Shown: piece by piece, positions 22,171-32,071 of the stretch
Layout: the number at the start of each line of letters is the position of its first letter
Numbering within the stretch: the first letter of the stretch is position 1
DNA from: Borrelia anserina Es
GTDB lineage: Bacteria; Spirochaetota; Spirochaetia; Borreliales; Borreliaceae
Length of the DNA: 64,000 nucleotides
Reading direction: 5' to 3'
Assembly (NCBI RefSeq): GCF_001936255.1
Contig: NZ_CP013704.1
Span: 434,001 to 498,000 of the forward strand
The notes under the pieces: model-generated
What the model was told of the DNA's origin: nothing
The model's input: the letters and a program-made list of their open reading frames with translations, nothing else
The model's database searches: none
Translations under genes and position numbers: made by a program

Positions 22171-23804
22171 GTCATAGTAGAAGAATTTTAAGAGCTATTT
22201 ATTTATCTTTATTTTTTATTGGTATGTTTATGCTTATTGATGATATTTTTTTCTCTCGGAAATCTCCTTCTATAATGGGTAGGGAAATTGGGTTTGACTT
22301 AGATAAAAATTTTGGTATTGATGCTTCTTTAGTTGATGAGGATTATACCTTAAGTTTGATTGCTCATTCTAAAGATATTATTATTGAGACTAGCATATAT
22401 CGTGCTACTTTTTCTACGTTTGGTGGAAATTTAATTTCTTTAAAGCTTAAAAACCATTTAAATTTAGAGAAAGAGCCAACCGAGATTGTTAAGGTTGGTG
22501 TTGCCAGGGAAGGTCTTTTTTATATTACTTTTGATAACTTAACCAAGAGTGTGTTTTTATATGACAGAGTGGATGACTATACGCATGATTTTAAGACTAA
22601 TTTTGAATATAATGGCAAGCATTATGAGTATATAAAGAGGTATACGTTTTCAGATAGAAATGAATATTTAATTAAGCTTGAAATTTTTTTAAATAATGTT
22701 GATGTTAATAATAATCTTGGTATTGATTCTTATAATTTTGTATTGAGTTCTAATATTGAAAAGTTAAGCGAGAGAGGTAAGCTACAATATAATAATTATT
22801 TATCTCAGGCTATTTATTATGATAATAAGCTTAGATATGGTAAGGATGGTTTGAGTGTTATTAATCCTAGATGGGTTGGTGCAGGTACTAAATATTTTGG
22901 AGTTTTAGTTTGCAAAGAAAACATGGATATTGAATTTAAGCAGGAGGATGAAGTTTTAAAGGCTTTTATTTTAAACAAAGTAGATGGCAAAAATATTAGT
23001 GATACTTTCTATATTTATGCGGGTCCTAGAGATAACAGATATTTGGATATTTTTGATGAAGAGAATCTTAATAATTTTGGTTTATATAATGTTGGATTTG
23101 GAATGTCTGTAGAAAAGAGCTTGTTATATTTTATTCAAGCTCCTATGAATTTGATAATGCAAACTTTCTATAATGTTATTCCTAATTGGGGACTTTCAAT
23201 AATGTTTTTGACAATTGTTGTAAGAATACTTATATTCCCTTTGACTTTTAAAAGTTTTAGGGCTACAGCAGAACTTTCTAAATTGCAGCCAAAAATGAAG
23301 GAGATACAGGTAAAATTTAAGGATGATCCTAGAAGATTAAATGAAGAGATGAGTAAACTTTATAGAGAAGAGGGTGTTAATCCTCTTGGGGGATGTTTGC
23401 CTATTCTTTTGCAACTGCCTGTGTTTTTTGCTCTTTATGGGCTTGTAAATAATTTCTTTTTACTAAGGGGGGCTAGTTTTATTCCAGGTTGGATTGATGA
23501 TTTGTCAATTGGTGATAGTATATATCATTTTGGGTATAAAATTTTTATGTGGACTGATATTAGAATTTTACCTTTTATTATGATGATTACTCAGTTGTTA
23601 TCTACAATGATTAGTTCTAATGTGAATTTTAAAAGTCTTGGATCACAACAGAAATTTTTATATTTTGGTATGCCCATTATGTTTTTTTTCATACTTTATG
23701 ATATGCCCTCAGGGCTTTTGATCTATTGGATTACAACCAATATTTTTACTATTTTACAACAATACTATATAAAGATGAATGTATCTGAAAGGAGGAACAG
23801 ATGA
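22167..23804 (+). CDS. yidC: Membrane protein insertase YidC
   Basis: YidC inserts proteins into the inner membrane. The 545-residue protein has an N-terminal transmembrane segment (about 10-26), a large periplasmic domain (about 40-320) and five C-terminal transmembrane segments. The 60 kDa family motifs [39 protein letters not shown] and [21 protein letters not shown] are visible. It starts with GTG overlapping the rnpA stop by 4 bp. The jag gene follows with another 4-bp overlap. Confidence 0.97.
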   Translation: MSHSRRILRAIYLSLFFIGMFMLIDDIFFSRKSPSIMGREIGFDLDKNFGIDASLVDEDYTLSLIAHSKDIIIETSIYRATFSTFGGNLISLKLKNHLNLEKEPTEIVKVGVAREGLFYITFDNLTKSVFLYDRVDDYTHDFKTNFEYNGKHYEYIKRYTFSDRNEYLIKLEIFLNNVDVNNNLGIDSYNFVLSSNIEKLSERGKLQYNNYLSQAIYYDNKLRYGKDGLSVINPRWVGAGTKYFGVLVCKENMDIEFKQEDEVLKAFILNKVDGKNISDTFYIYAGPRDNRYLDIFDEENLNNFGLYNVGFGMSVEKSLLYFIQAPMNLIMQTFYNVIPNWGLSIMFLTIVVRILIFPLTFKSFRATAELSKLQPKMKEIQVKFKDDPRRLNEEMSKLYREEGVNPLGGCLPILLQLPVFFALYGLVNNFFLLRGASFIPGWIDDLSIGDSIYHFGYKIFMWTDIRILPFIMMITQLLSTMISSNVNFKSLGSQQKFLYFGMPIMFFFILYDMPSGLLIYWITTNIFTILQQYYIKMNVSERRNR

Positions 23805-24523
23805 GTTATGAGTTTTATGGAAAAACAGAACAAGAAGCAATTAAAAAGGCAATGAGAGATCTTGATTTAAGGGAAGGCGAGTTTGATGTAGAAATTTTGG
23901 ACAAGGAAAAGGTTGGTTTTTTATTTAAAAAAGAGATGATTAAGATAAAGGTGTCTCCTCATATTAAAGAAGATGTACTCAAATCTGAGGTTCAGATTGA
24001 TGAAGAGATTTATAATAAGGTTTTAGATTTTATTAAGGAAATGATAAATAAAATGGGTTATTGCGTTGATTTGAAGATTGGATCTAGAGAAGGTGAGTAT
24101 ATTAAGATTGCTATTGAGACGGATAATCCAAATATCTTGATTGGAAGAGAGGGTAAAAATTTAGATGCGTTGCAGCTTTTGGCAAATGTTTACATGTCTA
24201 GGCTTATTGGCGATAATGGTAATTTTAATAGGATAATATTAGATATTGAAGATTATAGAGAAAGATTTAAATCAAGATTTATTAATTTGGCAATAAACTC
24301 CTTGCATAAGGTTAAGAGAAGTAGACGTTCTATTCTTTTACCAACGATGAATCCTTTTGAGAGAAGAATTATTCATACTACTTTGAATCGTTATAGTGAT
24401 ATTAAGACAGAGAGTGAAGGAGATGGAAATTTAAAGCGAGTCAGGATTTCTTATGTTAGAAATAGCAAATATAATAGTAATTTTCGCAGTTATCAAAAAA
24501 GAGATGCTAATGTTAGAAAGTAA
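23801..24523 (+). CDS. jag: Jag/KhpB RNA-binding protein (SpoIIIJ-associated)
   Basis: A 240-residue protein with the three Jag parts: the N-terminal jag domain ([21 protein letters not shown]), a KH domain with [20 protein letters not shown] (about 107-127), and a C-terminal R3H domain ([30 protein letters not shown], about 176-205). It binds RNA, and in Gram-positive bacteria it is linked to cell-shape control. It is cotranscribed with yidC, as in many bacteria. Confidence 0.95.
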   Translation: MSYEFYGKTEQEAIKKAMRDLDLREGEFDVEILDKEKVGFLFKKEMIKIKVSPHIKEDVLKSEVQIDEEIYNKVLDFIKEMINKMGYCVDLKIGSREGEYIKIAIETDNPNILIGREGKNLDALQLLANVYMSRLIGDNGNFNRIILDIEDYRERFKSRFINLAINSLHKVKRSRRSILLPTMNPFERRIIHTTLNRYSDIKTESEGDGNLKRVRISYVRNSKYNSNFRSYQKRDANVRK

Positions 24524-24673
24524 AATATTTGCTTTCAATATTTATAAACTGGTAATTTATGATTGTTTGGACTTTGCTTGAATTATGAGACAGATGTTTA
24601 ATTAGTCGCTTTGTAGTTATGAGACAAGGATGGTTAATTTATTGTTTAGTTAGTAATTTATGGTGGTTGTTGT

Positions 24674-25732
24674 ATGAGAGTATTTTTAACGGGTATTGCG
24701 GGATTTATTGGATTTCATGTTGCTAAGAGGCTTGCTGATGATGGGCATGAAGTTTTAGGTATTGATGTTCTAAATGATTATTATGAACCTAATTTTAAAT
24801 ATGAAAGGTTAGAAGTTTTAGGATTTGATCGTGAGGACATAAGTAGTGGAAAAGTTATTCAGAGCAATAAATATAGTAATTTAAGTTTTATTTATCTTGA
24901 TATTTTAGATAAAGAGCAAGTTTTATCTCTTTTTGCTGATTATAAATTTACGCATGTTTGTCATTTAGCGGCTCAAGCTGGCATTAGAGATAGTATTAAA
25001 AATCCCGATAGTTATATTTCAGTTAATATTGTTGGTTTTTTTAATGTTTTGGATGCATGCAGAATATATAAAAGTTGTATTGAGCATTTTGTCTATGCCT
25101 CAACATCTGCAGTGTATGGAATAAATGAAAATATGCCTTCAGATGAAGATAGTATTACGGATCATCCTTTAAATTTGTATGCGGCTAGCAAGAAATCTAA
25201 TGAGGTAATAGCACATGCTTACAGTTCATCTTTTAATATTCCGACAACAGGACTGAGGTTTTTTACGGTTTATGGTCCTTATGGACGACCTGATATGGCA
25301 TTGTATTTGTTTGCAGATGGTATTGCAAAACAAACTTCTATTAATGTTTTCAATAATGGAAATATGGCTAGGGACTTTATATATGTGGATGATGTTGTAG
25401 ATTGCATATATAATGTACTTAGAAAGCCAGCTGAGAGTGATAGTAATTTTGATGTACGAAATCCCAATTCTTCAAGTTCTCTTGCTCCGTATAGAATATA
25501 TAATATAGGTACAGGATATGCCATTAAGCTTACGGATTTTATTAATGAACTTGAAGTCAATCTTGGAAATAAAGCTTGTAAAAATTTTTTATCTATGCAA
25601 AAAGCAGATGTTGTAGAGAGCTGTTGTGATATTTCAAAACTTAAAAATGATTTTGCTTATGAGGCCTTAACCTCTATTAAGGACGGGATAAAAAAATTTG
25701 TAAGTTGGTATAAATCCAAGATGGTTAAGTAA
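24674..25732 (+). CDS. NAD-dependent nucleotide-sugar epimerase
   Basis: A 352-residue extended short-chain dehydrogenase. The N-terminus VFLTGIAGFIGFHVAKRL carries the TGxxGxxG cofactor motif, and the catalytic triad appears as STSAVYG and YAASKKSNE. DVLNDYYEPNFKYERL after the first strand and the C-terminal pattern are closest to UDP-glucuronate 4-epimerases (the CapI/WbpP group), although the substrate in Borrelia is not known. It probably feeds sugar nucleotides to cell-wall or glycolipid synthesis. It has its own 150-bp upstream region and ends 130 bp before fba. Confidence 0.88.
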   Translation: MRVFLTGIAGFIGFHVAKRLADDGHEVLGIDVLNDYYEPNFKYERLEVLGFDREDISSGKVIQSNKYSNLSFIYLDILDKEQVLSLFADYKFTHVCHLAAQAGIRDSIKNPDSYISVNIVGFFNVLDACRIYKSCIEHFVYASTSAVYGINENMPSDEDSITDHPLNLYAASKKSNEVIAHAYSSSFNIPTTGLRFFTVYGPYGRPDMALYLFADGIAKQTSINVFNNGNMARDFIYVDDVVDCIYNVLRKPAESDSNFDVRNPNSSSSLAPYRIYNIGTGYAIKLTDFINELEVNLGNKACKNFLSMQKADVVESCCDISKLKNDFAYEALTSIKDGIKKFVSWYKSKMVK

Positions 25733-25863
25733 TGTATTTATCGGCATTCAGTCTTTATATTTTTTAATTTTTTGAGGTTTTATTTTTATAAAATAAAATC
25801 AATTTTATGGTTAAGGTATATAATAAAGATATATGTCAGTTTATGAGGAAGGAGGTGTTAGAG

Positions 25864-26943
25864 GTGGGTGTTTTAGATAAGATTAAGCCAGGAGTGGTTT
25901 ATGGTGAGGAACTCCATACTTTATATGAAATATGTAAGAGTGAAGGCTTTGCAATTCCTGCAATTAATTGCGTAGGTACAAACTCAATTAATGCTGTTTT
26001 AGAAGCAGCAAAGGAGATTAATTCTCCTATTATGATACAGTTTTCAAATAGTGGTTCTAGTTTTATTTGTGGTAAGGGATTGAAAATTGAAAAACCTCAA
26101 GGAACTTCTATACTTGGAGCCATTTCTGGTGCTATGCATGTTCATTTAATGGCAGAATATTATGGAGTACCTGTTGTTCTTCATACAGATCACTGTGCAA
26201 ATAAATTAATTCCTTGGGTTGAAGGGCTATTAGAATATGGCGAGAAATATTATAAAGAGCATAAAAAACCTTTATTTTCTTCACATATGCTAGATTTATC
26301 TGAAGAGCCAATTAAAGAAAATATTGAGATATCAAAAAAGTTCTTAGAGCGAATGTCTAATATTGAAATGTTTTTGGAAATTGAGCTTGGAATTACTGGT
26401 GGTGAGGAAGATGGTGTTGATAATTCAGATAGAGCACATCATGAATTATTTTCTACACCTGAAGATATTTACTATGGGTATTCTGAGCTTATGAAAGTTA
26501 GTCCTAATTTTCAGATTGCAGCAGCTTTTGGAAATGTCCATGGAGTTTATAAACCTGGAAATGTTCAACTTACTCCTAAAGTATTAAGAGATGGACAAAA
26601 TTATGTTATATCAAAGACTAATTCAAGTAATCCAAAGCCTGTTTCTTATGTATTCCATGGTGGCTCTGGATCTACAATAGAAGAGATTCATGAGGCACTC
26701 TCTTATGGTGTTGTTAAAATGAACATTGATACAGACACTCAGTGGGCTGCTTGGGAAGGTATATTGAATTATTATAAGAAGAATGAAAATAGATTACAAG
26801 GACAACTTGGTGATGGTAGTGATGCTGATGTTCCAAATAAAAAGTTTTATGATCCAAGAGTGTGGCTTAGAGAATCTGAGATTAGCATGAAAGAACGTGT
26901 AAAACTTGCCTGCAAGAACCTTAATAATGTTAATAGAAATTGA
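25864..26943 (+). CDS. fba: Fructose-bisphosphate aldolase, class II
   Basis: This glycolytic enzyme cleaves fructose 1,6-bisphosphate. Class II zinc motifs are visible: LHTDHCAN (the zinc-binding His), LEIELGITGGEED and YVFHGGSGST. I start it at GTG 25864, which gives 359 residues beginning MGVLDKIKPGVVYG, because AAGGAGG lies 8 nt upstream and this is the normal class II length. An in-frame ATG at 25807 would add 19 residues of no resemblance. Borrelia depends on glycolysis for energy. A strong terminator follows. Confidence 0.97.
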   Translation: MGVLDKIKPGVVYGEELHTLYEICKSEGFAIPAINCVGTNSINAVLEAAKEINSPIMIQFSNSGSSFICGKGLKIEKPQGTSILGAISGAMHVHLMAEYYGVPVVLHTDHCANKLIPWVEGLLEYGEKYYKEHKKPLFSSHMLDLSEEPIKENIEISKKFLERMSNIEMFLEIELGITGGEEDGVDNSDRAHHELFSTPEDIYYGYSELMKVSPNFQIAAAFGNVHGVYKPGNVQLTPKVLRDGQNYVISKTNSSNPKPVSYVFHGGSGSTIEEIHEALSYGVVKMNIDTDTQWAAWEGILNYYKKNENRLQGQLGDGSDADVPNKKFYDPRVWLRESEISMKERVKLACKNLNNVNRN

Positions 26944-26970
26944 GATAAGTGTAATTAATAATTTTAGCTT

Positions 26971-26994
26971 GTCGCCTATAAAGGCGACTTTTTT
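26971..26994 (+). terminator. Intrinsic terminator after fba
   Basis: GTCGCC and GGCGAC form a perfect 6-bp stem around TATAAA, followed at once by TTTTTT. It lies 27 bp after the fba stop codon. Confidence 0.92.
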
Positions 26995-27171
26995 ATTTGT
27001 GTGTATTTATTATACATAAATACACTTTCTTATTAGATTTATGTTCCATTTATTCTCATTGCAGTTATGATTCTTGTTTGTTTGTTTGAATAGTTATTTA
27101 ATATTTGATTTGAATATTTGGTATGGTTTTTGCAAGAGGTTTTTTATAAATTTATAAAAAAGGAGTTTTAT

Positions 27172-27582
27172 ATGTTGTTGACAAATTATAAGAAAAATTT
27201 TCTGGATTTTTTAAATGATGATTTTGATTTTATGAGTCCTAGAGGTATTCAAGATGTTCCGGTTAATATTAAAGATGAGGGAGATTTATTTACTCTTGAA
27301 GTTTACTTGCCAGGAATAAAAAGAGAGGATATTTCAATTTCAATTAAAAATGATTATTTGACAATAAGTTATGATAGTAAGGATGAAACAGAAGAACAAA
27401 ATGATAAGTATTTAAGAGTGGAGAGAAGAGATGTCTCTTTTACAAGAAGTTTTAGATTGTCTGGTAATATTGACCAAAATAAAATCAAATCAGAACTAAA
27501 AGATGGTGTTTTATTTGTTAAGCTTCCTAAAAAGGCAGAAGCTATTGAGAAAACTCAAGAGAAAAAGATTACAATTGAATAA
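27172..27582 (+). CDS. hsp20: Small heat-shock protein, Hsp20/alpha-crystallin family
   Basis: This ATP-independent holdase binds unfolded proteins. With the ATG at 27172 (AAAAGGAG 7 nt upstream) it has 136 residues. The alpha-crystallin domain covers about 30-125: VPVNIKDEGDLFTLEVYLPGIKREDISISIKNDYLTI, FTRSFRLSGNIDQNKIKSELKDGVLFVKLPK (the GVL motif), then a short C-terminal tail KKITIE with the IxI/V assembly motif. The in-frame start at 27118 would add 18 residues and lacks a ribosome site. No CIRCE element is visible upstream. Confidence 0.93.
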   Translation: MLLTNYKKNFLDFLNDDFDFMSPRGIQDVPVNIKDEGDLFTLEVYLPGIKREDISISIKNDYLTISYDSKDETEEQNDKYLRVERRDVSFTRSFRLSGNIDQNKIKSELKDGVLFVKLPKKAEAIEKTQEKKITIE

Positions 27583-27585
27583 GAT

Positions 27586-27610
27586 AAGGGTGCTGTAGCA
27601 TCCTTAATTT
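27586..27610. terminator. Terminator between hsp20 and aspS
   Basis: AAGGGTGC and GCATCCTT make an 8-bp stem (one G-U pair) around TGTA, followed by AATTTTTG on the + strand. The stem overlaps the aspS stop region on the other strand. Confidence 0.75.
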
Positions 27611-29358
27611 TTGTAATTTTCAATTGTTAAATTTAGTTCTCGTAGTTGTTCGTTTGAGATGGGGGAAGGGGATTTGTCAAGTGGACTGGCTGAAAATGAA
27701 TTTTTTGGAAAGAGTATTACGTCTTTTATTGAAGTTGAATGGGTCATTAGCATTAAAAGTCGATCAATTCCAATGGCTATTCCTCCATGAATAGGAGCTC
27801 CATATTCTAGTGCTTTTAAAAAGAAACCAAATCTCTCTTCTGCTATTTCATCGTTAAATCCCACTATTTTGAAAATTCTTTGTTGAAGTTCTCTTGTATG
27901 GACTCTGATTGAACCTGAGCCAAGTTCCATTCCGTTTAATACAAGATCGTAAACTTCGCCTAATACTTTACTTGGATTGTTTTCTAGCATATGGATATAT
28001 TTTTCTTGAGGAAGTGAGAACATATGGTGGGCTGCTTTATAGCTTTTTGTATCTTCATCATACTCAAATAAGGGAAAGTCATAAATCCATAAAAACTCAA
28101 ATACATTCTTGTTTATTAGATTAAGTTCATTTGCAATCCTGGTTCTAACTTGTCCCATGGCTTTGCAAGCAGTCTTCCATGAATCCGATATAAAGAATAT
28201 TATATCATTGTTTTCAAGTGAATAAGTTTCAATTAGAGTTTGTTTTATTTCATTTAAAAATTTGGCAATGCCTCCTGAAAATTCATTATTCTCTATTTTT
28301 GTGAAGTAAAGACCTTGTGTCTTGTAAATTCTGGCATGTTCTTCTAAGTTATTAATCTTACTTCTTGAAAAATTATGAGCTTGGTTTTTTATTATAAGTG
28401 CTTTTATTGTGCCTTTATTTTGTAATGTATCTTTGAAGATACTAAATGAAGATTTCTTGAAATGTTTGCTCATATCTTGTATTAATAATTTATATCGAGT
28501 ATCTGGTTTGTCACTTCCGTATGTATTCATTGCATTTTTGTAAGTCATTCTTTTGAAGTTTTTGGGTAGGGTAATGTTTAGTGAATTTCTGAAAACGGTG
28601 AAAATAAGATTTTCTATTAATTTAAATATATTTTCCTTTTTTACAAAGCTCATTTCAAGGTCAAGTTGCGTGAATTCTGGTTGTCTGTCACCTCTTGAGT
28701 CTTCATCTCTGTAGCATCTAGCTATTTGAAAGTATTTATCAAATCCAGCTATCATTGTAAGTTGCTTATAAATTTGTGGTGATTGTGGTAATGCGTAGAA
28801 GTGTCCTTTGTGTATTCTTGATGGGACAAGGAAGTCTCTTGCGCCTTCTGGAGTTGATTTGACAAATGTTGGGGTTTCTAATTCTAAAAAATCTTTTTTT
28901 GTTAAGTAATTTCTAATTATGTGTATTACCTTGCTTCTTAGTATTATTTTTTGTTTTTGCTCTTCGCGTCTTAAATCCAAGTATCTATATTCAAGTCTTG
29001 CATTGTCATTCGCATTGTTATTTTCAATCATAAAAGGCAATTCATTACATTTTGTAATTATATCTATATTCTCTGCAAGTATTTCAAATGTTCCTGTTTT
29101 CATTTCTTTATTTACAAGCTCTGAAGGTCTTAACTCTAATCTCCCTTGGACTTTAATGCAGTATTCCATTTTTATTTGTGATGTTATCTTTAAAAGCTTT
29201 TCATCATTTACAATCACCTGTGCTTCATCATATCTGTCTCTGAGATTAATAAAGGTAACTTTTCCATGATGCCTTATTTTTTTTACCCAGGCATTTATTT
29301 CTACTCTTTTGTTTACAAATTTATCGTTTATTTGGTTGCATTTAATGATTTTGAACAT
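27604..29358 (-). CDS. aspS: Aspartyl-tRNA synthetase
   Basis: AspS charges tRNA-Asp. The 584-residue protein has the bacterial-type layout: N-terminal OB-fold anticodon domain ([23 protein letters not shown]), class II catalytic core with motif 2 ([29 protein letters not shown]), the GAD insertion (about 300-400), and motif 3 ([13 protein letters not shown]). Its length is normal. It is the last gene of a - strand block that includes napA and ptsH, against the replication direction of the right arm. Confidence 0.97.
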   Translation of the reverse strand: MFKIIKCNQINDKFVNKRVEINAWVKKIRHHGKVTFINLRDRYDEAQVIVNDEKLLKITSQIKMEYCIKVQGRLELRPSELVNKEMKTGTFEILAENIDIITKCNELPFMIENNNANDNARLEYRYLDLRREEQKQKIILRSKVIHIIRNYLTKKDFLELETPTFVKSTPEGARDFLVPSRIHKGHFYALPQSPQIYKQLTMIAGFDKYFQIARCYRDEDSRGDRQPEFTQLDLEMSFVKKENIFKLIENLIFTVFRNSLNITLPKNFKRMTYKNAMNTYGSDKPDTRYKLLIQDMSKHFKKSSFSIFKDTLQNKGTIKALIIKNQAHNFSRSKINNLEEHARIYKTQGLYFTKIENNEFSGGIAKFLNEIKQTLIETYSLENNDIIFFISDSWKTACKAMGQVRTRIANELNLINKNVFEFLWIYDFPLFEYDEDTKSYKAAHHMFSLPQEKYIHMLENNPSKVLGEVYDLVLNGMELGSGSIRVHTRELQQRIFKIVGFNDEIAEERFGFFLKALEYGAPIHGGIAIGIDRLLMLMTHSTSIKDVILFPKNSFSASPLDKSPSPISNEQLRELNLTIENYKN

Positions 29359-29361
29359 AAT

Positions 29362-31482
29362 TTATCCTACTATTATATTATAAATTTCTTTATTAGTTGT
29401 AGCTTTAAGCATTGCTTTTTTATTGGATCCAACCTTACCTACAATAGATGCTAAAATTCTAGGATAATTAATATACTCTTTTGCTGGGTATAGTATTAAT
29501 ATAAAGATGTGACTTAGATTTTTATCAATGGCATTAAAGTCGATTCCATTATGACTGATGCCAATGGCAATATGCATTTTTTTAATTAAATTAGTCTTTA
29601 AGTGAGGTATTGCAAATCCTTCTTTAAGGGCTGTAGTTATGAGTTTTTCTCTTTCCATTAAGTCTTGTAATATTGTTTCTTTGTCAATTTCAACTTTTAT
29701 TACACCTAGTAGTTCTCTTAGTACTTCTATTTTATTTGTTGCTTTTAAGTCTAAAATAATATTTTCCTTTTTAATTCTTTTATCTAAGGCAATGTTACTG
29801 TGTATTTTATCGTAATTGATTGAGTAGTCTAACTTTTGTGCCTTTACAGAAACAGTTTTAACTTCTTCGGTTATTCTTTCTAAGTTTAAAATAGTTTCTC
29901 TAAACAAATCTTGTATTATGATTAGATGTTTGTTTGGACATTCAAATGTAATTTTACTTCCTTCTCTTTTTATTGATAGTGAAATATCATTTCGTCTTGC
30001 GTTTATGTATTGTGAGAAATCATTTTTTACTTGTTGAGTGAAGAATCCTTCGTTTCTTAGTTCATTTTTTAAGTCCCATACAAGTATTTTTGTTAGGTTG
30101 TCATATTTAAATGATACCGTGATTTGAGTATTCTGTTCTGTTTTCATTTCTTTCTTTAATCCGTTTTTATTTATTTGGAATAAAATATTGATTATTGGTG
30201 TTGCAATTATTGTTGGCAGGAAGACTATAATTATTATTATTCCAAATATTTTTTGAGTTATAAATTCAGAAGATAATGCTACATTTGCAATGATTAGTGA
30301 TATTTCGCCTCTTGGCACCATTCCAAAAGCTATTCTTAATGCACCTAGCTTATTAAAGCCTAAAAAACACGATGGAATAAAGCAATATATGAGCTTTGTT
30401 GCTATAGCCATGAGACTTAGAAGGGTTCCCAGTATTAAGACTTCTTTTGATAATATTACATTAATGTCGGCCATGAGTCCTATTGATGTAAAAAATACTG
30501 GTATAAAAAATCTTTCAAATATTGTTAATTTATCTTGGATTACATATACAATATCTGTTTTTGACATAGCTAGTCCGAATATATAAGCTCCAATTACAAA
30601 TGACATTCCTATGTTTTGGAAAAAGCTTGCAATAATAAAGGTGAAAGTAATAGTTATCACGGTTGCTAATGAGACACTGTTAAAACTTTTGAGTAATTTT
30701 GAAATTGGTTCTGATAAGGAGATCAATATAAATGTTAGACAAAACCAAATTAGTATGTTTTTAATTGTAGCTGTAATTGAAATTGCAATATCAATGTCTG
30801 AGAGTGATCTTGATATTGTTATTATACTTGTCAACATAATCATTGAAAGGACATCATCAATTATTGAAGTTGATATTATTGTAACTCCTTCTGATGTACT
30901 CATTTTTTTCTTAGCTGAGAGTATGCTTGCAGCAATTCCTGCAGAAGAAGGTGTTGCAATTATTCCTATAAAAAGAGCTATAGGACTAATGAATTGTACA
31001 TCAAACAAAATAGTAGATAGTAGTGCAAAACTTGTAAAAGTACCCATGACTTCTGTTATTCCTATTAGTCCTCCACGTGGTAGGAACTTAAGGAATAATT
31101 TTAAGTCAGTTTCGAGACCTGCCATAAAGAGTAGAATGATTGAAGCTATTGTTGATATTGCAAATATTTCTTCATTTATTAGGTAATTATCACCAACACT
31201 AATGATTCCTGATGGGAATAATAAAGGCATTTTAATCTTTCCAAGAAATGTTGGACTTAATAATATGCCTGCTGTTATTTGTCCTATTACTTTTGGGATT
31301 CCAAGCTTGCCTACTAAGTTACCAAGGAGACTGGCTGATATTACAATGAGTGCTAGACTCATTATGAAGGAAGAGATTTTGGCATCAATATTGTAGCTAG
31401 TATCTTTCATATAATCTACTGTTCCAAATGAGAGAATTGGGTTTATTATGAATAATATTTTGTATAAGATTTTTTTGTTCAT
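29362..31482 (-). CDS. napA: CPA2-type cation/proton antiporter fused to a PTS EIIA domain (NapA)
   Basis: A 706-residue protein. Residues about 35-425 hold the 12 or so membrane segments of a Na+/H+ (KefB/NapA-like) antiporter: GQITAGILLSPTFLG near 90, ATPSSAGIAASILSAKKKMST, and GMVPRGEISLIIANVAL near 390. Residues about 555-706 form a mannitol/fructose-type (EIIA-Ntr-like) PTS domain with ALKEGFAIPHLK, where His627 is in the position of the phosphorylated histidine. This suggests that ion exchange may respond to PTS phosphorylation. The start overlaps the stop of ptsH (HPr) by 4 bp, and hpf and rpoN are just upstream, the classic neighbours of ptsN. Confidence 0.93.
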   Translation of the reverse strand: MNKKILYKILFIINPILSFGTVDYMKDTSYNIDAKISSFIMSLALIVISASLLGNLVGKLGIPKVIGQITAGILLSPTFLGKIKMPLLFPSGIISVGDNYLINEEIFAISTIASIILLFMAGLETDLKLFLKFLPRGGLIGITEVMGTFTSFALLSTILFDVQFISPIALFIGIIATPSSAGIAASILSAKKKMSTSEGVTIISTSIIDDVLSMIMLTSIITISRSLSDIDIAISITATIKNILIWFCLTFILISLSEPISKLLKSFNSVSLATVITITFTFIIASFFQNIGMSFVIGAYIFGLAMSKTDIVYVIQDKLTIFERFFIPVFFTSIGLMADINVILSKEVLILGTLLSLMAIATKLIYCFIPSCFLGFNKLGALRIAFGMVPRGEISLIIANVALSSEFITQKIFGIIIIIVFLPTIIATPIINILFQINKNGLKKEMKTEQNTQITVSFKYDNLTKILVWDLKNELRNEGFFTQQVKNDFSQYINARRNDISLSIKREGSKITFECPNKHLIIIQDLFRETILNLERITEEVKTVSVKAQKLDYSINYDKIHSNIALDKRIKKENIILDLKATNKIEVLRELLGVIKVEIDKETILQDLMEREKLITTALKEGFAIPHLKTNLIKKMHIAIGISHNGIDFNAIDKNLSHIFILILYPAKEYINYPRILASIVGKVGSNKKAMLKATTNKEIYNIIVG

Positions 31483-31760
31483 TCTTTAATCTCTTCTTTA
31501 AAGTTTGATTTTAATAGTTCTGATAGTTTATCAATTATTTCAGTTTCTTCTTTGCCATTTGCAATGATAGTTATTTTTTCTTTGTATATGACCCCAAGTA
31601 TTATAATTTCGACTGTAGATTTGGCATTAGCTTTTCTTCCATCTTCTGTAACTAATTTTATATTACAAGAAGGGTATTTGCTTGCAAGTTCTGCAATCAT
31701 GCTTGATGGTCTTGAATGCAGGCCCTCTTTATTAGTTATTTCAATTGTTATTGTTTGCAT
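31479..31760 (-). CDS. ptsH: HPr-like phosphocarrier protein
   Basis: A 93-residue HPr-family protein. It has KEGLHSRPSS with the phosphoacceptor His15 and NAKSTVEIIILG with Ser48 near the regulatory serine position. It would pass phosphate from enzyme I to EIIA domains. Its neighbours (napA with its EIIA domain, hpf and rpoN) suggest a nitrogen-PTS-like role (NPr) rather than sugar uptake, which is inference. It is coupled to napA by a 4-bp overlap. Confidence 0.92.
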   Translation of the reverse strand: MQTITIEITNKEGLHSRPSSMIAELASKYPSCNIKLVTEDGRKANAKSTVEIIILGVIYKEKITIIANGKEETEIIDKLSELLKSNFKEEIKE

Positions 31761-31780
31761 TTAGTTTTACTTGTTTATTT

Positions 31781-32071
31781 TTACTGTGTTTTTTTATCTT
31801 TTTCTTTATTTGCTGTGTTTTGTAGTCTTTCTACTAAGTGTTCTATTAAAGCATATAATTCTTTGCCCTTTTCTGTAATATGTATTATTTTCCCCCAGTT
31901 AAAGTGAAGGTGAGCATCTATATCAAAAATATCGTGTTCTTTTTTGATTGTAATTTTGAGACTTTCTGAGTTTTGTTTAATATGTGTCCCAAGTTTTTCT
32001 AATTTTTTTATGATAAATTCTTTTGTGTCATTATTTAAATGATAATTAATGGCTTGTATTTTAGGTTCCAT
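31781..32071 (-). CDS. hpf: Ribosome hibernation promoting factor/RaiA family
   Basis: A 96-residue protein starting at ATG 32071, 5-6 nt after AAGGAG. An upstream in-frame codon inside rpoN would add only five residues. MEPKIQAINYHLNNDTKEFIIKKLEKLGTH is the typical N-terminal strand-helix of the S30AE family, and the mid-region DIDAHLHFNWGKIIHITEKGKELYALIEHLVERLQ fits the second strand and helix. It belongs to the short form, lacking the C-terminal dimer domain. It lies between rpoN and ptsH, the usual rpoN cluster order. Confidence 0.92.
   Translation of the reverse strand: MEPKIQAINYHLNNDTKEFIIKKLEKLGTHIKQNSESLKITIKKEHDIFDIDAHLHFNWGKIIHITEKGKELYALIEHLVERLQNTANKEKDKKTQ

Noticed and set aside
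30611-31186. 191-codon open frame on the + strand within napA
   Set aside because: It is the antisense shadow of the hydrophobic antiporter gene; composition is repetitive Ile/Val/Ser, without a ribosome site or homology. Similar shadows lie in purA, radA, gyrA and aspS.
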